Source: Janthinobacterium fluminis (lineage in GTDB: Bacteria > Pseudomonadota > Gammaproteobacteria > Burkholderiales > Burkholderiaceae_D). Taken from it: a stretch of 64,000 nucleotides of DNA. The position numbers and the translations under genes are program-made. Under the pieces are notes generated by a model, which saw only the letters and a list, made by a program, of their open reading frames with translations, did no database searches and had not been told where the DNA came from. The stretch covers positions 1-64,000 of the forward strand of contig NZ_JAQQXR010000010.1 in assembly GCF_028595325.1 (NCBI RefSeq), in the 5' to 3' direction. Below are positions 20,004-28,679 of this stretch, one piece after another; the stretch's first letter is position 1; the number at the start of each line of letters is the position of its first letter.

Positions 20004-20603
20004 TTAACCGTTGCCGTGGATCACGCCGTTGACGATGCGGACCTGGTCGCCGGCGCGCCAGCCCGGTTGCGCCGTCTGGTGGATGGTGCGGGTGTTGCCG
20101 TTGTCGAGGCGCACCTTGACGTCATAGCTGCGGCGCGCATTCATATTGCCTTCGATCTGGTTGCCGGCGACGGCGCCGCCGATGGCGCCGGCGACGGTGG
20201 CGAGCTGGCGGCCGTGGCCGCCGCCGACCTGGTTGCCGAGCAGGCCGCCGAGCACGGCGCCGCCGGCCGCGCCGACGCCGCTGCCCTCGGCGCGGGTGGT
20301 GATTTCGCGCACGGATTCGACGACGCCGCAGTTCGCGCACACGCTCGCCTGCGGCGCCGGCCTGGCTTGCGGCGCGGCGGCGCGCGCGGCGTTCGGCGTG
20401 CCGGGCGCCTCGTCCTGCGCCAGCGCCGCCGTCTGTTCCTTGGGCGTCAGCGCGCCGGGGCTGTGGTTGCCGCCGACCGAGGACGGCAGCCAGCCCATGA
20501 CGGCGGCGGTGCCGACACCGCAGAACAGCAGGACGGCGACGGCGGCCGCCTTCATCAATGGGTGCAGCGGGGCGCGCGCGGTGGGGTCGTTTGGTGTGTG
20601 CAT
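20004..20603 (-). CDS. Glycine-zipper 2TM-domain protein
   Basis: Protein of 199 residues. An N-terminal membrane anchor (AAAVAVLLFCGVGTAAVMGWL) and an Ala/Pro-rich linker lead to a SlyB/Rick_17kDa-type glycine zipper (AGGAVLGGLLGNQVGGGHGR, then GAIGGAVAGNQIEG). It ends in a small beta domain (VKVRLDNGNTRTIHQ...DQVRIVNGVIHGNG). It closely parallels the protein at 28680. Such proteins are envelope components that affect membrane integrity. The ATG at 20603 follows AAGGATTCCCC; the frame upstream is polar and unlike a start region. Confidence 0.85.
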   Translation of the reverse strand: MHTPNDPTARAPLHPLMKAAAVAVLLFCGVGTAAVMGWLPSSVGGNHSPGALTPKEQTAALAQDEAPGTPNAARAAAPQARPAPQASVCANCGVVESVREITTRAEGSGVGAAGGAVLGGLLGNQVGGGHGRQLATVAGAIGGAVAGNQIEGNMNARRSYDVKVRLDNGNTRTIHQTAQPGWRAGDQVRIVNGVIHGNG

Positions 20604-20811
20604 GGGGAATCCTTTTTCTTGTTCTGTCGGTTTGGGGGCGTCGGCACGGCCGGACGCATGCTGATGCCGCATTCTGCCGTTTTGCGTCTGACGCTTCCGT
20701 GCGTCACCGTACATACAGGAAAAATATTTGCCGCTACGCTAGCATCCTAGGACTTGATTGCATTTCGTAGCAACATCCACCCGCATTCCAGTGGAAAAGG
20801 CGCCGGCATCA

Positions 20812-21552
20812 ATGAACTTCCCAGACTATCCACCCCAGCGCGGCAGTTTGCCCGCGCCCGGCAACCGCCTGCTCGACAGCCTGCCTGCCGACGACCTGGC
20901 CCATGTGGCGCAATTGATCGACACCGTCACGGTCGAGGTCGGCGACGTGTTGTACGAGCCGGGCCAGGAAATCCGCTATATTTATTTCCCCGCCGACAGC
21001 CTGATCTCGCTGCTGGCCGTGGCGGAAGGGCGCATGACGCTGGAGGTCGGCTCGGTGGGGCGCGAGGGCATGCTGGGGGCGTCGGTGGCGCTGGGCCACG
21101 ACGTGGCGCAGGTGCGCGCCGTGGTGCAGCGGGCCGGGCAGGCCGGGCGCATCGACAGCGCGCAATTTTGCGCCGAGTTCAGCCGCACCGAATCCTTGCA
21201 GCGGCTCTTGTACCGCTACACGGACGCCTTGCTGGCGCAGGCCATCCAGATCGCCGTGTGCAGCCGCTTCCACGTGCTGGAGGCGCGTCTGGCGCGCTCG
21301 CTGCTGATCACGCGCGACCGCCTGCAGTCGGAGAAATTCCACCTGACCCATGAATTTCTCGCGCACGCGCTGGGTGTGCGCCGCGTCGGCGTGACGAAGG
21401 CGGCCAGCGCGCTGCAGCAGCAAAAACTGATCACCTACAGCCGCGGCAATATTGAAATCCTCGACTCGGCGGGCCTGGAGGCGGTGTCCTGCCGCTGTTA
21501 CGAGCTGGTCAAGGACGCCGAAGTCGGCGGCATGACCAGCGCGTTTTTGTAG
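20812..21552 (+). CDS. Crp/Fnr family transcriptional regulator
   Basis: About 246 residues. A cyclic-nucleotide-binding fold (GDVLYEPGQEIRYIYFPADS, then VGSVGREGMLG) is followed by a Crp-type winged helix (THEFLAHALGVRRVGVTKAA, LQQQKLITYSRGNIEILD). The variant GREGMLG loop is seen in stress-linked regulators of this order, and the ligand is not predictable. No Fnr-type cysteine cluster is present. An alternative start is the ATG at 20758; neither start has a strong ribosome site. It lies amid envelope-stress genes and may regulate them, which is inference. Confidence 0.85.
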   Translation: MNFPDYPPQRGSLPAPGNRLLDSLPADDLAHVAQLIDTVTVEVGDVLYEPGQEIRYIYFPADSLISLLAVAEGRMTLEVGSVGREGMLGASVALGHDVAQVRAVVQRAGQAGRIDSAQFCAEFSRTESLQRLLYRYTDALLAQAIQIAVCSRFHVLEARLARSLLITRDRLQSEKFHLTHEFLAHALGVRRVGVTKAASALQQQKLITYSRGNIEILDSAGLEAVSCRCYELVKDAEVGGMTSAFL

Positions 21553-21587
21553 CGGCCGTCAAGGCGCGGTGGATTGCGGCGGTATGC

Positions 21588-21803
21588 TTATTTTTTGATG
21601 CGGTTGCCAATCACGCCGCCGACGGCCGCGCCGCCCACGGTGCCGACCGTGCTGCCGCCTGTCAGCACCGAGCCGGCCACGGCGCCCACGCCGGCGCCGA
21701 TGGCCGTGTTCCGGTCTTGCCTGGACATGTTGGCGCACGCGCTCAGGCTTAGTGCCAGGACGATGGCCGTTGCCGCCGTTGCCATTTTTTTGCTGGATTT
21801 CAT
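21588..21803 (-). CDS. Small glycine-zipper lipoprotein
   Basis: A 71-residue lipoprotein: signal ending LALSLSACANMSRQ, then a glycine zipper (AIGAGVGAVAGSVLTGG, GTVGGAAVGGVIGNRIKK) that fills the rest. It resembles OsmB/YMGG-type osmotically inducible lipoproteins. It is likely in the outer membrane. GAGGAGAAACACC is a strong ribosome site before the ATG at 21803. It is convergent with the Crp/Fnr gene. Confidence 0.85.
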   Translation of the reverse strand: MKSSKKMATAATAIVLALSLSACANMSRQDRNTAIGAGVGAVAGSVLTGGSTVGTVGGAAVGGVIGNRIKK

Positions 21804-21922
21804 GGTGTTTCTCCTCGAATGGGTGGCGCATCTAGGCGCCGATACGAGCAGGGTAGGCCATTCCAATGGATGAGTCTGTTCGCCAGCGCACATAGGCTTG
21901 CCGTGCGGATGCACGGCGCCGT

Positions 21923-23989
21923 TCAGCGCCGGGCGCCCGGCTTGGCGCGCATGGCCTGGCCCGGCGGCGGCGCCACCGGCTTGACGCGGGCGCCGGCCAG
22001 CAAGGCGGCGCAGGCGCCCGTGTCGCCGGGGCCGGCGTTGATCAGCGGCAGCAGCGCGGCCACCGGCGCCACCGCCGCCAGCGCCAGCGCGCCGCCGGCG
22101 CGCAGCGCCAGCACGCCCTTGTCGACGCTGACGTCGGGCTTGTCGAAGGTGCCGCGCACGTACAGCGGCGCGCGCAGCGAGAACACGCGCAATCCCTTGC
22201 TTTCCGGCTTCAAGGTCAGGTCGATCTTTTCGTCGGCCAGGTTGATGGTGCCGTTGACGTCGAGGATGGCTTCTTCGGTGTCGACGAGGAAGCGGCGCGT
22301 CTGCATCAGGCCCTTGCTGACGACGAAGTCGGTGGCCATGCAGTTGAGCTTGACCTGTTTGTCGCCGAACAGGCGGGCCAGCACGACGTTGCCGATGTTC
22401 AGGCCCATTTCTTCGAGCAGCAGTTTGCTGATCGTGCCCTGGTTGACCAGGGTCTTGATTTCGCCGTTGGCGGCGCCGAGCAGGCCGGCCACCGAGTTGC
22501 CGGTTGCCGACAATTTGGCGTCGCCGTTGATTTCGCCGACGCTGGCCTGGGCCACTTGCAGTTTGGGGAAGAGTTGCTGCAGTTTCAGGTGGCGCGCGCC
22601 GGCCTGCAGCTCGGCGCGGATGGCGTTCGGCGTGAGCTTGCCGCTGCCGTCGAGCTTGATGTCGGCGCTCAGCCTGCCGCCGGCGATGTCGAATTCGAGC
22701 GGCTTGAGCGACAGCACGCCGTCCTGCAGCAGGACGTGGGTGTTGAGTTTATTCAGCGGCAAATCCTTGTCGCGCGTGATTTTCTCGGCGCTGTAATGGA
22801 CGTCGGCGTCGATGCTGGTCCAGCGCTCCGTCTTGAACGGCTCGACCGGCAGCACCTTGCCGGCCGGCTGCACGGCGGCGACGCCGCGCGCGGCCTTGCT
22901 GGCGTTCGAGTCGGCGCCGATCAGCGGGCCGAGGTCGCTCAATTGCAGCAGGCGCGAGCTGACCGCGCCCGTCAGCGCGCCGCGCGGCTGTTTCGCCTCG
23001 AACGTCAGCTTGCCGGCGATGTCGCTGGAGCCGACCTTGCCACTGAACTGTTCGTAGACCCAGCGCCCGCCGCGCGGCCCGAGGCTGCCGCTGAGGTGGC
23101 CTTCGGTCGAGAAGCGCGGCGTTTCCGGCAGCACGATGCCGAGCAGCGGGTACAGGCGCGCCATGCTGGCGCCGGACAGTTTCAGGCGCATGTCGAGGGC
23201 GGCCAGGGCCGTCGGCCGGGTCAGCGTACCCTCGAAGGCGATCGCCGTCGAACCGACGCGGATGTCGGCGGCCAGCGGGTAGGGTGCAATCTGCTGCTGC
23301 AAGGACAGCACGGCGCCGGCCTTGCCGCTACCGTCGACCTTCTCGCCGTTGAAGCTGCCGGCCAGTTTCCACGCCACGCCATAACCGGGGTCGGCGTTGA
23401 TGGTGTCGACGTCGGCCGTGATGTCGGCGCGCTGGCGGGCGTCGATGAAGTGCACATTGCCCTTGGTGAAGACGACGCGCTGCAAGTCGAGCCGCCACGG
23501 CGACGCCTGGGCGTCGTGCTTGAAGGTCCAGTTGTTGGCGCCGTCGGCGCGGCGCTGCAGCAGCACGGCCGGTTCGCTAAAGCGCAGCACGGGAATCGCA
23601 ATGGTCTTGTCGAGCAGCGCCAGCGGGTTCAGCGAGAACGACAGCGTGGCGACGCTGGCCATGTCGGCCGGCAGCGGAGCGGCCGGGTCCGCCACCATCG
23701 GGGCCGGGTTGCCGACGTGGACGTCGTGCGCCACCAGGTGCGGCCACGGCAGGTAGTCGCGCCAGCCTTGCTCGCGCGCCGGCACGATGGCGCCGCCGCG
23801 GTCCCAGGTCAGCGACAGGTCGCCGCGTATGGCGAAGGGGCGGCCGATGGCCTCGGCGGTGCGTTCGTTGAGCCAGGGTTTGACGCGGTTCCAGTCGACA
23901 TTGAGCAGGGCGACGACGCCGACCACGGGCAGGCTGACGGTGAAGGAGGCGATGGCGAGCGCGATTTTGCTGCGGCGCGGCATGGTCAT
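21923..23989 (-). CDS. AsmA family protein
   Basis: Protein of 688 residues with one N-terminal membrane helix (IALAIASFTVSLPVVGVVALL), followed by the AsmA start pattern (WNRVKPWLNERTAEAIGRPF, then RGDLSLTW). The C-terminal half has the conserved AsmA segment around GEINGDAKLSATGNSVAGLL and GTFDKPDVSVDKG. AsmA-like proteins are inner-membrane-anchored periplasmic proteins of the bridge-like lipid-transfer superfamily, influencing outer-membrane lipid balance. It is a single gene, divergent from the DUF4398 gene at 24220. Confidence 0.9.
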   Translation of the reverse strand: MTMPRRSKIALAIASFTVSLPVVGVVALLNVDWNRVKPWLNERTAEAIGRPFAIRGDLSLTWDRGGAIVPAREQGWRDYLPWPHLVAHDVHVGNPAPMVADPAAPLPADMASVATLSFSLNPLALLDKTIAIPVLRFSEPAVLLQRRADGANNWTFKHDAQASPWRLDLQRVVFTKGNVHFIDARQRADITADVDTINADPGYGVAWKLAGSFNGEKVDGSGKAGAVLSLQQQIAPYPLAADIRVGSTAIAFEGTLTRPTALAALDMRLKLSGASMARLYPLLGIVLPETPRFSTEGHLSGSLGPRGGRWVYEQFSGKVGSSDIAGKLTFEAKQPRGALTGAVSSRLLQLSDLGPLIGADSNASKAARGVAAVQPAGKVLPVEPFKTERWTSIDADVHYSAEKITRDKDLPLNKLNTHVLLQDGVLSLKPLEFDIAGGRLSADIKLDGSGKLTPNAIRAELQAGARHLKLQQLFPKLQVAQASVGEINGDAKLSATGNSVAGLLGAANGEIKTLVNQGTISKLLLEEMGLNIGNVVLARLFGDKQVKLNCMATDFVVSKGLMQTRRFLVDTEEAILDVNGTINLADEKIDLTLKPESKGLRVFSLRAPLYVRGTFDKPDVSVDKGVLALRAGGALALAAVAPVAALLPLINAGPGDTGACAALLAGARVKPVAPPPGQAMRAKPGARR

Positions 23990-24219
23990 GGCGGTGGTTC
24001 TTTCATAAGGCGATATAGCGGGATGGCAGGGTGCGCGGGGGCGGTCTTGTATGAAATGCTACAGGAAAGCCCGGGCCTTCGGTGTACGCTGGCGTGCGCA
24101 ATGGCGGCGGGCCCGGTCGATTACGAGTCTTTGTGCGGCACCGTACCGAACATGACAAAACAACAGCCTATAACGTTACACATCGACGCACACCCGATTA
24201 ACGTTCAAGGAGAATCATA

Positions 24220-24606
24220 ATGACTCCACCCAGGCAAAAGCAATGTTTGACCGTGCTGGCGGCGGCCGCCGCACTGACGGCGGCCGGCTGCGCCAGCATG
24301 AAAACCCCGGCCACGGCCGAGGTGGCGGTGTCGCGCGCCGCCGTCGAGGGCGCGGCCGGCGCCGGCGCCGCCGAGCTGGCCCCGGCCGAGATGACGGCGG
24401 CCCGCGACTACATGCTGCGCGCCAGCCAGGCGCTGGCGGCCAAGGATTACCGGCTGGCGCGCGAGCTGGCCACGCTGGCGCAGGCGGACGCCGAGCTGGC
24501 GCAAAGCAAGGCCGGCTCGGCCAAGGCATCGGCCGCCGCCGCCGCCCTCAACGAGGACATCCGCGTGATGCGCGAAGAGCTGGAGCGCGCCAACACGCCG
24601 AAGTAA
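24220..24606 (+). CDS. DUF4398 lipoprotein
   Basis: A 128-residue lipoprotein with lipobox LTAAGCASM, then an Ala/Glu-rich helical domain typical of DUF4398 (AAELAPAEMTAARDYMLRA, LARELATLAQADAELAQSKA). Function is unknown. Proteins of this type sit beside DUF4398-OmpA fusions, as here, suggesting a helical partner at the outer membrane. AAGGAGAATCATA gives a strong start at 24220. The upstream region holds AACGTTACAC and ATTAACGTT, a possible but unproven operator. Confidence 0.88.
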   Translation: MTPPRQKQCLTVLAAAAALTAAGCASMKTPATAEVAVSRAAVEGAAGAGAAELAPAEMTAARDYMLRASQALAAKDYRLARELATLAQADAELAQSKAGSAKASAAAAALNEDIRVMREELERANTPK

Positions 24607-24684
24607 GGCGCCGTTTCCTCACCCCCACACCCGAATCCATCGCGGCGGCGCCGGGCGCCGAGGCACCCTTTCAAGGAAAACATC

Positions 24685-25566
24685 ATGAATAAGACTATCC
24701 TTCATCTCACTTTGCCGGCGCTGCTGGCCGCGCTCATGCTGGTGGCCGCCTGCAGTTCGGCGCCCACCAGCACGGGCCTGCTCGACCAGACCCGCGGCGA
24801 CTACATGGCGGCGCAGAGCAACCCGACCGTGTCGAGTTTCGCGCCGCTGGAATTCAAGCAGGCCGGCGACGCGCTGGAGCAGGCCAACGCGGCCGCCGCG
24901 CGCCGCGAAAGCCTGGAGCAGGTCGACCGGCTGGCCTATGTGGCCAAGCAGAAAATCGCCACCGCGCAAGAGGTGGCGAAGCAAAAATCCGCCGAGGCCG
25001 AGGTCGCCAACGCCGCCCGGCAGCGCGACCAGTTGCGCCTGGACGTGCGCACCCAGGAGGCCGAGCAGGCGCGCATGAAGGCCGAGCAGGCGCAGCGCCA
25101 GGCGCAGAGCGCCGAGGCGGCCAAGGGCCAGGCGCAGGCCCGCGCCGACGCGCTGGCGGCGCAACTGGCCGACCTGGCGGCGAAGAAAACCGAGCGCGGC
25201 ACCGTCATCACGCTGGGCGACGTGCTGTTCGACAGCAACCAGGCGCGGCTGACGCCCGAGGGCATGCTGATGGCGCGCAAGCTGGCCGACGTGCTGGCGA
25301 AGCATCCGCAACGCACGGTGCTGATCGAAGGCTTCACCGACAGCATAGGCGGCGCCGCGCATAACCTGGCGTTGTCGCAGCGGCGCGCCGAGGCGGTGCG
25401 CAACGCGCTGCTGGACATGGGCATCAGCGGCGACCGCATCGCCACGCGCGGCTACGGCGAAGCGTATCCGGTGGCCGGCAACGACAGGGCCGGCGACCGC
25501 AAACTGAACCGCCGCGTCGAGATCGTGCTCTCGGAAGAGGGCGCGGCGATCCCCTTGCGCGGCTAG
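24685..25566 (+). CDS. DUF4398-OmpA fusion lipoprotein
   Basis: A 293-residue lipoprotein (signal ending LMLVAACSSAP). Residues about 45-170 form the DUF4398-type helical region and an Ala/Gln/Glu-rich coiled coil (QEAEQARMKAEQAQRQAQSA). The C-terminal OmpA domain has VLFDSNQARLTPEGM, IEGFTDSIGG and LNRRVEIVLSEEG. It probably spans from the outer-membrane anchor through a coiled-coil stalk to peptidoglycan. AAGGAAAACATC precedes the ATG. It is in an operon with the DUF4398 gene, and a terminator follows. Confidence 0.92.
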   Translation: MNKTILHLTLPALLAALMLVAACSSAPTSTGLLDQTRGDYMAAQSNPTVSSFAPLEFKQAGDALEQANAAAARRESLEQVDRLAYVAKQKIATAQEVAKQKSAEAEVANAARQRDQLRLDVRTQEAEQARMKAEQAQRQAQSAEAAKGQAQARADALAAQLADLAAKKTERGTVITLGDVLFDSNQARLTPEGMLMARKLADVLAKHPQRTVLIEGFTDSIGGAAHNLALSQRRAEAVRNALLDMGISGDRIATRGYGEAYPVAGNDRAGDRKLNRRVEIVLSEEGAAIPLRG

Positions 25567-25577
25567 AGGCGCCAGCG

Positions 25578-25604
25578 GCGGCCTTGACGGCCGCTTCTTT
25601 TTTT
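25578..25604 (+). terminator. Rho-independent terminator
   Basis: GCGGCC, loop TTGAC, GGCCGC, then TTCTTTTTTT. It is placed 12 bases after the OmpA lipoprotein stop and 21 bases before the ferritin-like start, so it separates or attenuates the two transcription units. Confidence 0.85.
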
Positions 25605-25624
25605 CACTTTTGCGAAGGAATATC

Positions 25625-26161
25625 ATGTCCGCTACTTCGACTGCCACTCCCCTGGGAATAGACACGGCGGCGGTGCGCGCCGCCGCCCTGAACCTCGACG
25701 ACGGCCCGGTGACGGCCGGCTACAAAGGCCAGCGCGACGCCGTCGTCGCCATGCTCAACGGCGCGCTGGCGACGGAACTGGTCTGCGTGCTGCGCTACAA
25801 ACGCCACTATTACACGGTCGGGGGCTTGCAGAACGGCCCCATCAAGGCCGAGTTCCTCGAACATGCGCGGCAGGAGCAGGAACACGCCGACTGGCTGGCC
25901 GAACGCATCGTCCAGTTGAACGGCGAACCGGATTTCAATCCTGCAACATTGCCCGGACGTAGCCATGCCGAGTATGATGAGTCTGCCAGCGTGCAAAGCA
26001 TGGTGCGCGCCAACCTGATCGCCGAGCGCGTGGCCATCGAATCCTATCGCCAGATGATCGAACAGATCGGCGACACGGACCCGACGACCCGGCATTTGTT
26101 GATCAAGATCATGGCGGTCGAGGAAGAGCACGCGGACGATATGCGGGATTTGCTGGCATAG
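25625..26161 (+). CDS. Ferritin-like / bacterioferritin-type di-iron protein
   Basis: Protein of 178 residues, a four-helix bundle with the di-iron ligand pattern in order: ATELVCVLRYKRHYY, EFLEHARQEQEHADWL, IAERVAIESYRQM and VEEEHADDMRDLL. The two ExxH motifs and lone Glu residues are intact, so iron binding and oxidation are expected. No heme-ligand Met was assigned. The gene may store iron or protect from oxidative damage, in keeping with the stress genes around it. The ATG at 25625 follows GAAGGAATATC and is preferred over the in-frame codon at 25610. Confidence 0.88.
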   Translation: MSATSTATPLGIDTAAVRAAALNLDDGPVTAGYKGQRDAVVAMLNGALATELVCVLRYKRHYYTVGGLQNGPIKAEFLEHARQEQEHADWLAERIVQLNGEPDFNPATLPGRSHAEYDESASVQSMVRANLIAERVAIESYRQMIEQIGDTDPTTRHLLIKIMAVEEEHADDMRDLLA

Positions 26162-26210
26162 GTCTTTGCGCAGTAGAGTTATTTTTTCATCCATAACCAG
26201 GAGTTAAATC

Positions 26211-26513
26211 ATGCTGGAAAACAATATTGCTACCGTCAACAACGACGTCAAAACGCTCGTCAAGGACGCCCAGGCCCTGTTCAGCGCGGCCGCCGCCCTG
26301 ACCGGCGAAAAGGCCGAGGAAGTGCGCAGCCGCGGCATGCGCACGCTCGACGCGGCGCTGGCGAAGGCGCAGGAAGCGCAGGCGGGGGCGATTGTTGCGG
26401 GCAAACAAATGGCCGCGTCGGCCGACGTCTATGTCAAGGAAAATCCATGGCGCACCATCGCCGCCGCCGCCGGCGTCGGCCTGCTGGTGGGCGTGATCCT
26501 GGGCCGCAAGTAA
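26211..26513 (+). CDS. DUF883 family protein (YqjD/ElaB type)
   Basis: Protein of 100 residues: an amphipathic helical N-terminal two thirds and a C-terminal membrane segment (TIAAAAGVGLLVGVILGRK). This is the layout of YqjD/ElaB/YgaM proteins, which in E. coli are tail-anchored, stationary-phase, ribosome-associated proteins. AGGAGTTAAATC is a strong ribosome site. The next two genes match the positions of yqjE and yqjK in E. coli. Confidence 0.9.
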   Translation: MLENNIATVNNDVKTLVKDAQALFSAAAALTGEKAEEVRSRGMRTLDAALAKAQEAQAGAIVAGKQMAASADVYVKENPWRTIAAAAGVGLLVGVILGRK

Positions 26514-26535
26514 TCCTCGGGAGCGGAAAAAACAT

Positions 26536-26919
26536 ATGGAGAAGTCCGCCGCATCCCAGGCCCCCGGCCTGATCGCCTCGCTGGCCGGGGTCGCCAAAAA
26601 CACGATAGGCTTGCTGCTGTCGCGCCTGGAGCTGGCCTCCTGCGAACTGGCGGAGGCGCGCAACCACGCGCTGCGGCTGCTGGCCGTGTTCGCGCTGGCG
26701 CTGGTGGCGGGCTTGTTCACCGTCACCTACGCCAGCGTGACGGTGGTGTACCTGGCCTGGGACGCGCTGGGCTGGAAAATTTTGCCGATCATGACCGCGG
26801 GCTTCCTCGTCCTGGCCGCCGGCTTGCTGCTGTACGCGCGCGCGCTGCTGCGGCAGGGCAAGCTGTCGCTGCCGGCCACGATGGCCGAATTGAAGGCCGA
26901 CCGCGACATGCTGCTGTAA
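26536..26919 (+). CDS. Phage-holin-like membrane protein (YqjE type)
   Basis: Protein of 127 residues with two hydrophobic helices (LLAVFALALVAGLFTVTYAS and ILPIMTAGFLVLAAGLLLYA) after an amphipathic N-terminus. It belongs to the Phage_holin_3_6/YqjE family, which here is chromosomal and not a phage lysis gene. It lies 22 bases after the DUF883 gene in a yqjD-yqjE-like operon. Function is unknown but connected with stationary-phase membrane changes. Confidence 0.85.
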   Translation: MEKSAASQAPGLIASLAGVAKNTIGLLLSRLELASCELAEARNHALRLLAVFALALVAGLFTVTYASVTVVYLAWDALGWKILPIMTAGFLVLAAGLLLYARALLRQGKLSLPATMAELKADRDMLL

Positions 26920-26945
26920 GCGGCGCACACAGGAGAGAGAGCCGA

Positions 26946-27287
26946 ATGTCGAAAGAGCAACGCAGGGCGGCCCAGGCCGCCCACAAGGAGCGCCTGATCG
27001 CCGCCGGCCAGTTGTACCGGGTCGGCATCGTCCACGCCCGCGCCCAGGCGGCGCAGGCGCTGCAGCCGAAGGCGCTGCTGCGCGGCGCCGTCGAGCGCGT
27101 GGCCGGCTATGCCGGCGCGCGGGTCGGCACGCTGCTGACGCCGGGCGGACTGGACTGGAAGGCCGCTTTGCCCTATGCACTGCCTGCCCTCGGTTTCATC
27201 ACCCGCAAGAAACTGCTGAAACCGGCGCTGGCCGCCGGCGTGGCCGTCGCCGCGGCGCTGGCCTGGCTGGCGCGGCGCAAGCGCTGA
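26946..27287 (+). CDS. Hypothetical protein in YqjK position
   Basis: Protein of 113 residues with a basic N-terminus (KEQRRAAQAAHKERLIA), a central Ala-rich helix and a C-terminal hydrophobic segment (PALAAGVAVAAALAWLARRKR). No domain was recognised with certainty. Its place directly after the YqjE-like gene is that of YqjK in enterobacteria, so it is probably the third component of the same membrane module. AGGAGAGAGAGCCGA precedes the ATG. Confidence 0.8.
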   Translation: MSKEQRRAAQAAHKERLIAAGQLYRVGIVHARAQAAQALQPKALLRGAVERVAGYAGARVGTLLTPGGLDWKAALPYALPALGFITRKKLLKPALAAGVAVAAALAWLARRKR

Positions 27288-27300
27288 AGCGGGGAGCGCT

Positions 27301-28446
27301 TTGGCGACGACGGTGAATCGGCTCAACCCCAGCGGCATGCGCGTCGTGCTGGTGCTGCAGGGCGGCGGCGCGCTGGGCGCCTACCAGGCCGGCGTGGCCC
27401 ACGCGCTGCACGAGCATGGCTTGGTACCGGACTGGATAGTCGGCACCTCGATCGGCGCGATCAACGCCGCCATCCTGGCCGGCAACAGCACGGAGACGCG
27501 GCTAGAGCGTCTGAAACAGTTCTGGCAGCGCGTCTCACGCCGCGACAGCGTCGACATGAACCGCGTCACGGACGAGCAGCGCCGCTCGAACATCTGGCTG
27601 GCCACGCTCGACACCCTGGTGCGCGGCGTGCCCGGCTTCTTCGCGCCACGGCTGTTCAGCCTGTTCTCCGCCGGCATCGCCGTCAAGCCGGAGGAAGCCA
27701 GTTTCTACGACACCGCCGAGCTGGCGGCCACGCTGGAGGAGCTGGTCGACTTCGACTACCTGAACGCGCCCGGCGGCATGCGCCTGACGGTCAACGCGTT
27801 GAAGGTCAAGTGCGGCACCCTGAGCCGTTTCGACAACAGCGAGCGGCGCATTTGCGCCGACCACATCCGCGCCAGCGGCGCCTTGCCGCCGGGCTTCCCG
27901 GCCGTGCGCATCGACGGCGAGCTGTACTGGGACGGCGGCCTGTATTCGAACACGCCGCTGCAAACCGTGCTCGACGACCTGCCCCACGTCGACACCCTGG
28001 TGTTCATGGTCGACTTGTGGAGCGCCGACGGGCCGGAGCCGACCACGCTCGACGAGGTGCAGACGCGGCAGAAGGATGTGACGTTCGCCTCGCGCTCGAA
28101 GCGCCACATCGAGGACTATGTGACGAAGCACCGCATGCAGCATAAATTGCGCGCGCTGTATGCGGCCCTGCCCGAGCGCGAGCGCAGCGCGGCCGACGAG
28201 GCCGAACTGGCCGCGCTCGGTTGCGACAGCACGATGCACATCGTGCGCCTGCCCTACGCGGGGCGCGACTGGCACATGGCGGCCAAGGACATCAATTTCT
28301 CGCGCGGCTCGATCGAATGGCGCTGGGAGCAGGGCTACCAGGACGGCTTGCGCGCGATCAAGGCCGCCGGCTGGCTGGCCTTCGTCACCGAGGACACGCC
28401 GCTGGTGGTGCACGAACTGCCGCCGTCCCAGCACGACGCCGCGTAG
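27301..28446 (+). CDS. Patatin-like phospholipase (DUF3734-type)
   Basis: About 381 residues. The oxyanion loop (LVLQGGGALGAYQAGV) and nucleophile elbow GTSIGAINA (GxSxG) are followed by the DGGLYSNTP Asp of the Ser-Asp dyad. The C-terminal region (QKDVTFASRSKRHIEDYV and further) fits the DUF3734 extension of bacterial patatin proteins. It acts as a lipid acyl hydrolase and is probably cytoplasmic or membrane-associated. The start is uncertain: TTG at 27301 has GGGGAG 4 bases upstream; GTG at 27313 and ATG at 27337 are alternatives. The gap to the previous gene is 13 bases, so it is likely in the same operon. Confidence 0.9.
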   Translation: MATTVNRLNPSGMRVVLVLQGGGALGAYQAGVAHALHEHGLVPDWIVGTSIGAINAAILAGNSTETRLERLKQFWQRVSRRDSVDMNRVTDEQRRSNIWLATLDTLVRGVPGFFAPRLFSLFSAGIAVKPEEASFYDTAELAATLEELVDFDYLNAPGGMRLTVNALKVKCGTLSRFDNSERRICADHIRASGALPPGFPAVRIDGELYWDGGLYSNTPLQTVLDDLPHVDTLVFMVDLWSADGPEPTTLDEVQTRQKDVTFASRSKRHIEDYVTKHRMQHKLRALYAALPERERSAADEAELAALGCDSTMHIVRLPYAGRDWHMAAKDINFSRGSIEWRWEQGYQDGLRAIKAAGWLAFVTEDTPLVVHELPPSQHDAA

Positions 28447-28451
28447 CGCGT

Positions 28452-28604
28452 CTACAGCCTGCCGGTCAGCAGCATCAGAATCAAAATCACGACGACCAGG
28501 CCGGCCACGCCGCTCGGGCCGTAGCCCCAGGAGCGGCTGTGCGGCCAGGCCGGCAAGGCGCCGATCAAGGCCAGGACCAGAATAATCAAGAGTATGGTGC
28601 CCAT
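28452..28604 (-). CDS. DUF3309 family micro-protein
   Basis: A 50-residue two-helix membrane protein: MGTILLIILVLALIGALPAW, PHSRSWGYGPSG, then VAGLVVVILILMLLTGRL. The central W-HSR-WGYGPSG motif is the DUF3309 signature. Function is unknown. These micro-proteins recur near stress and envelope genes. It is convergent with the patatin gene (5-base gap) and has a GGGAGACGCAG ribosome site. Confidence 0.88.
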   Translation of the reverse strand: MGTILLIILVLALIGALPAWPHSRSWGYGPSGVAGLVVVILILMLLTGRL

Positions 28605-28679
28605 CTGCGTCTCCCGGTGGGGTGGATGATGCCGTTCCGCGTCCGCGTCCGCGTTTGCGGCGCGCCCGGCGCTCTGCCA

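Noticed and set aside
26536..26919. Prophage signal from the holin-like gene
   Set aside because: It is the YqjE-type chromosomal family in a YqjD operon, with no phage genes nearby.
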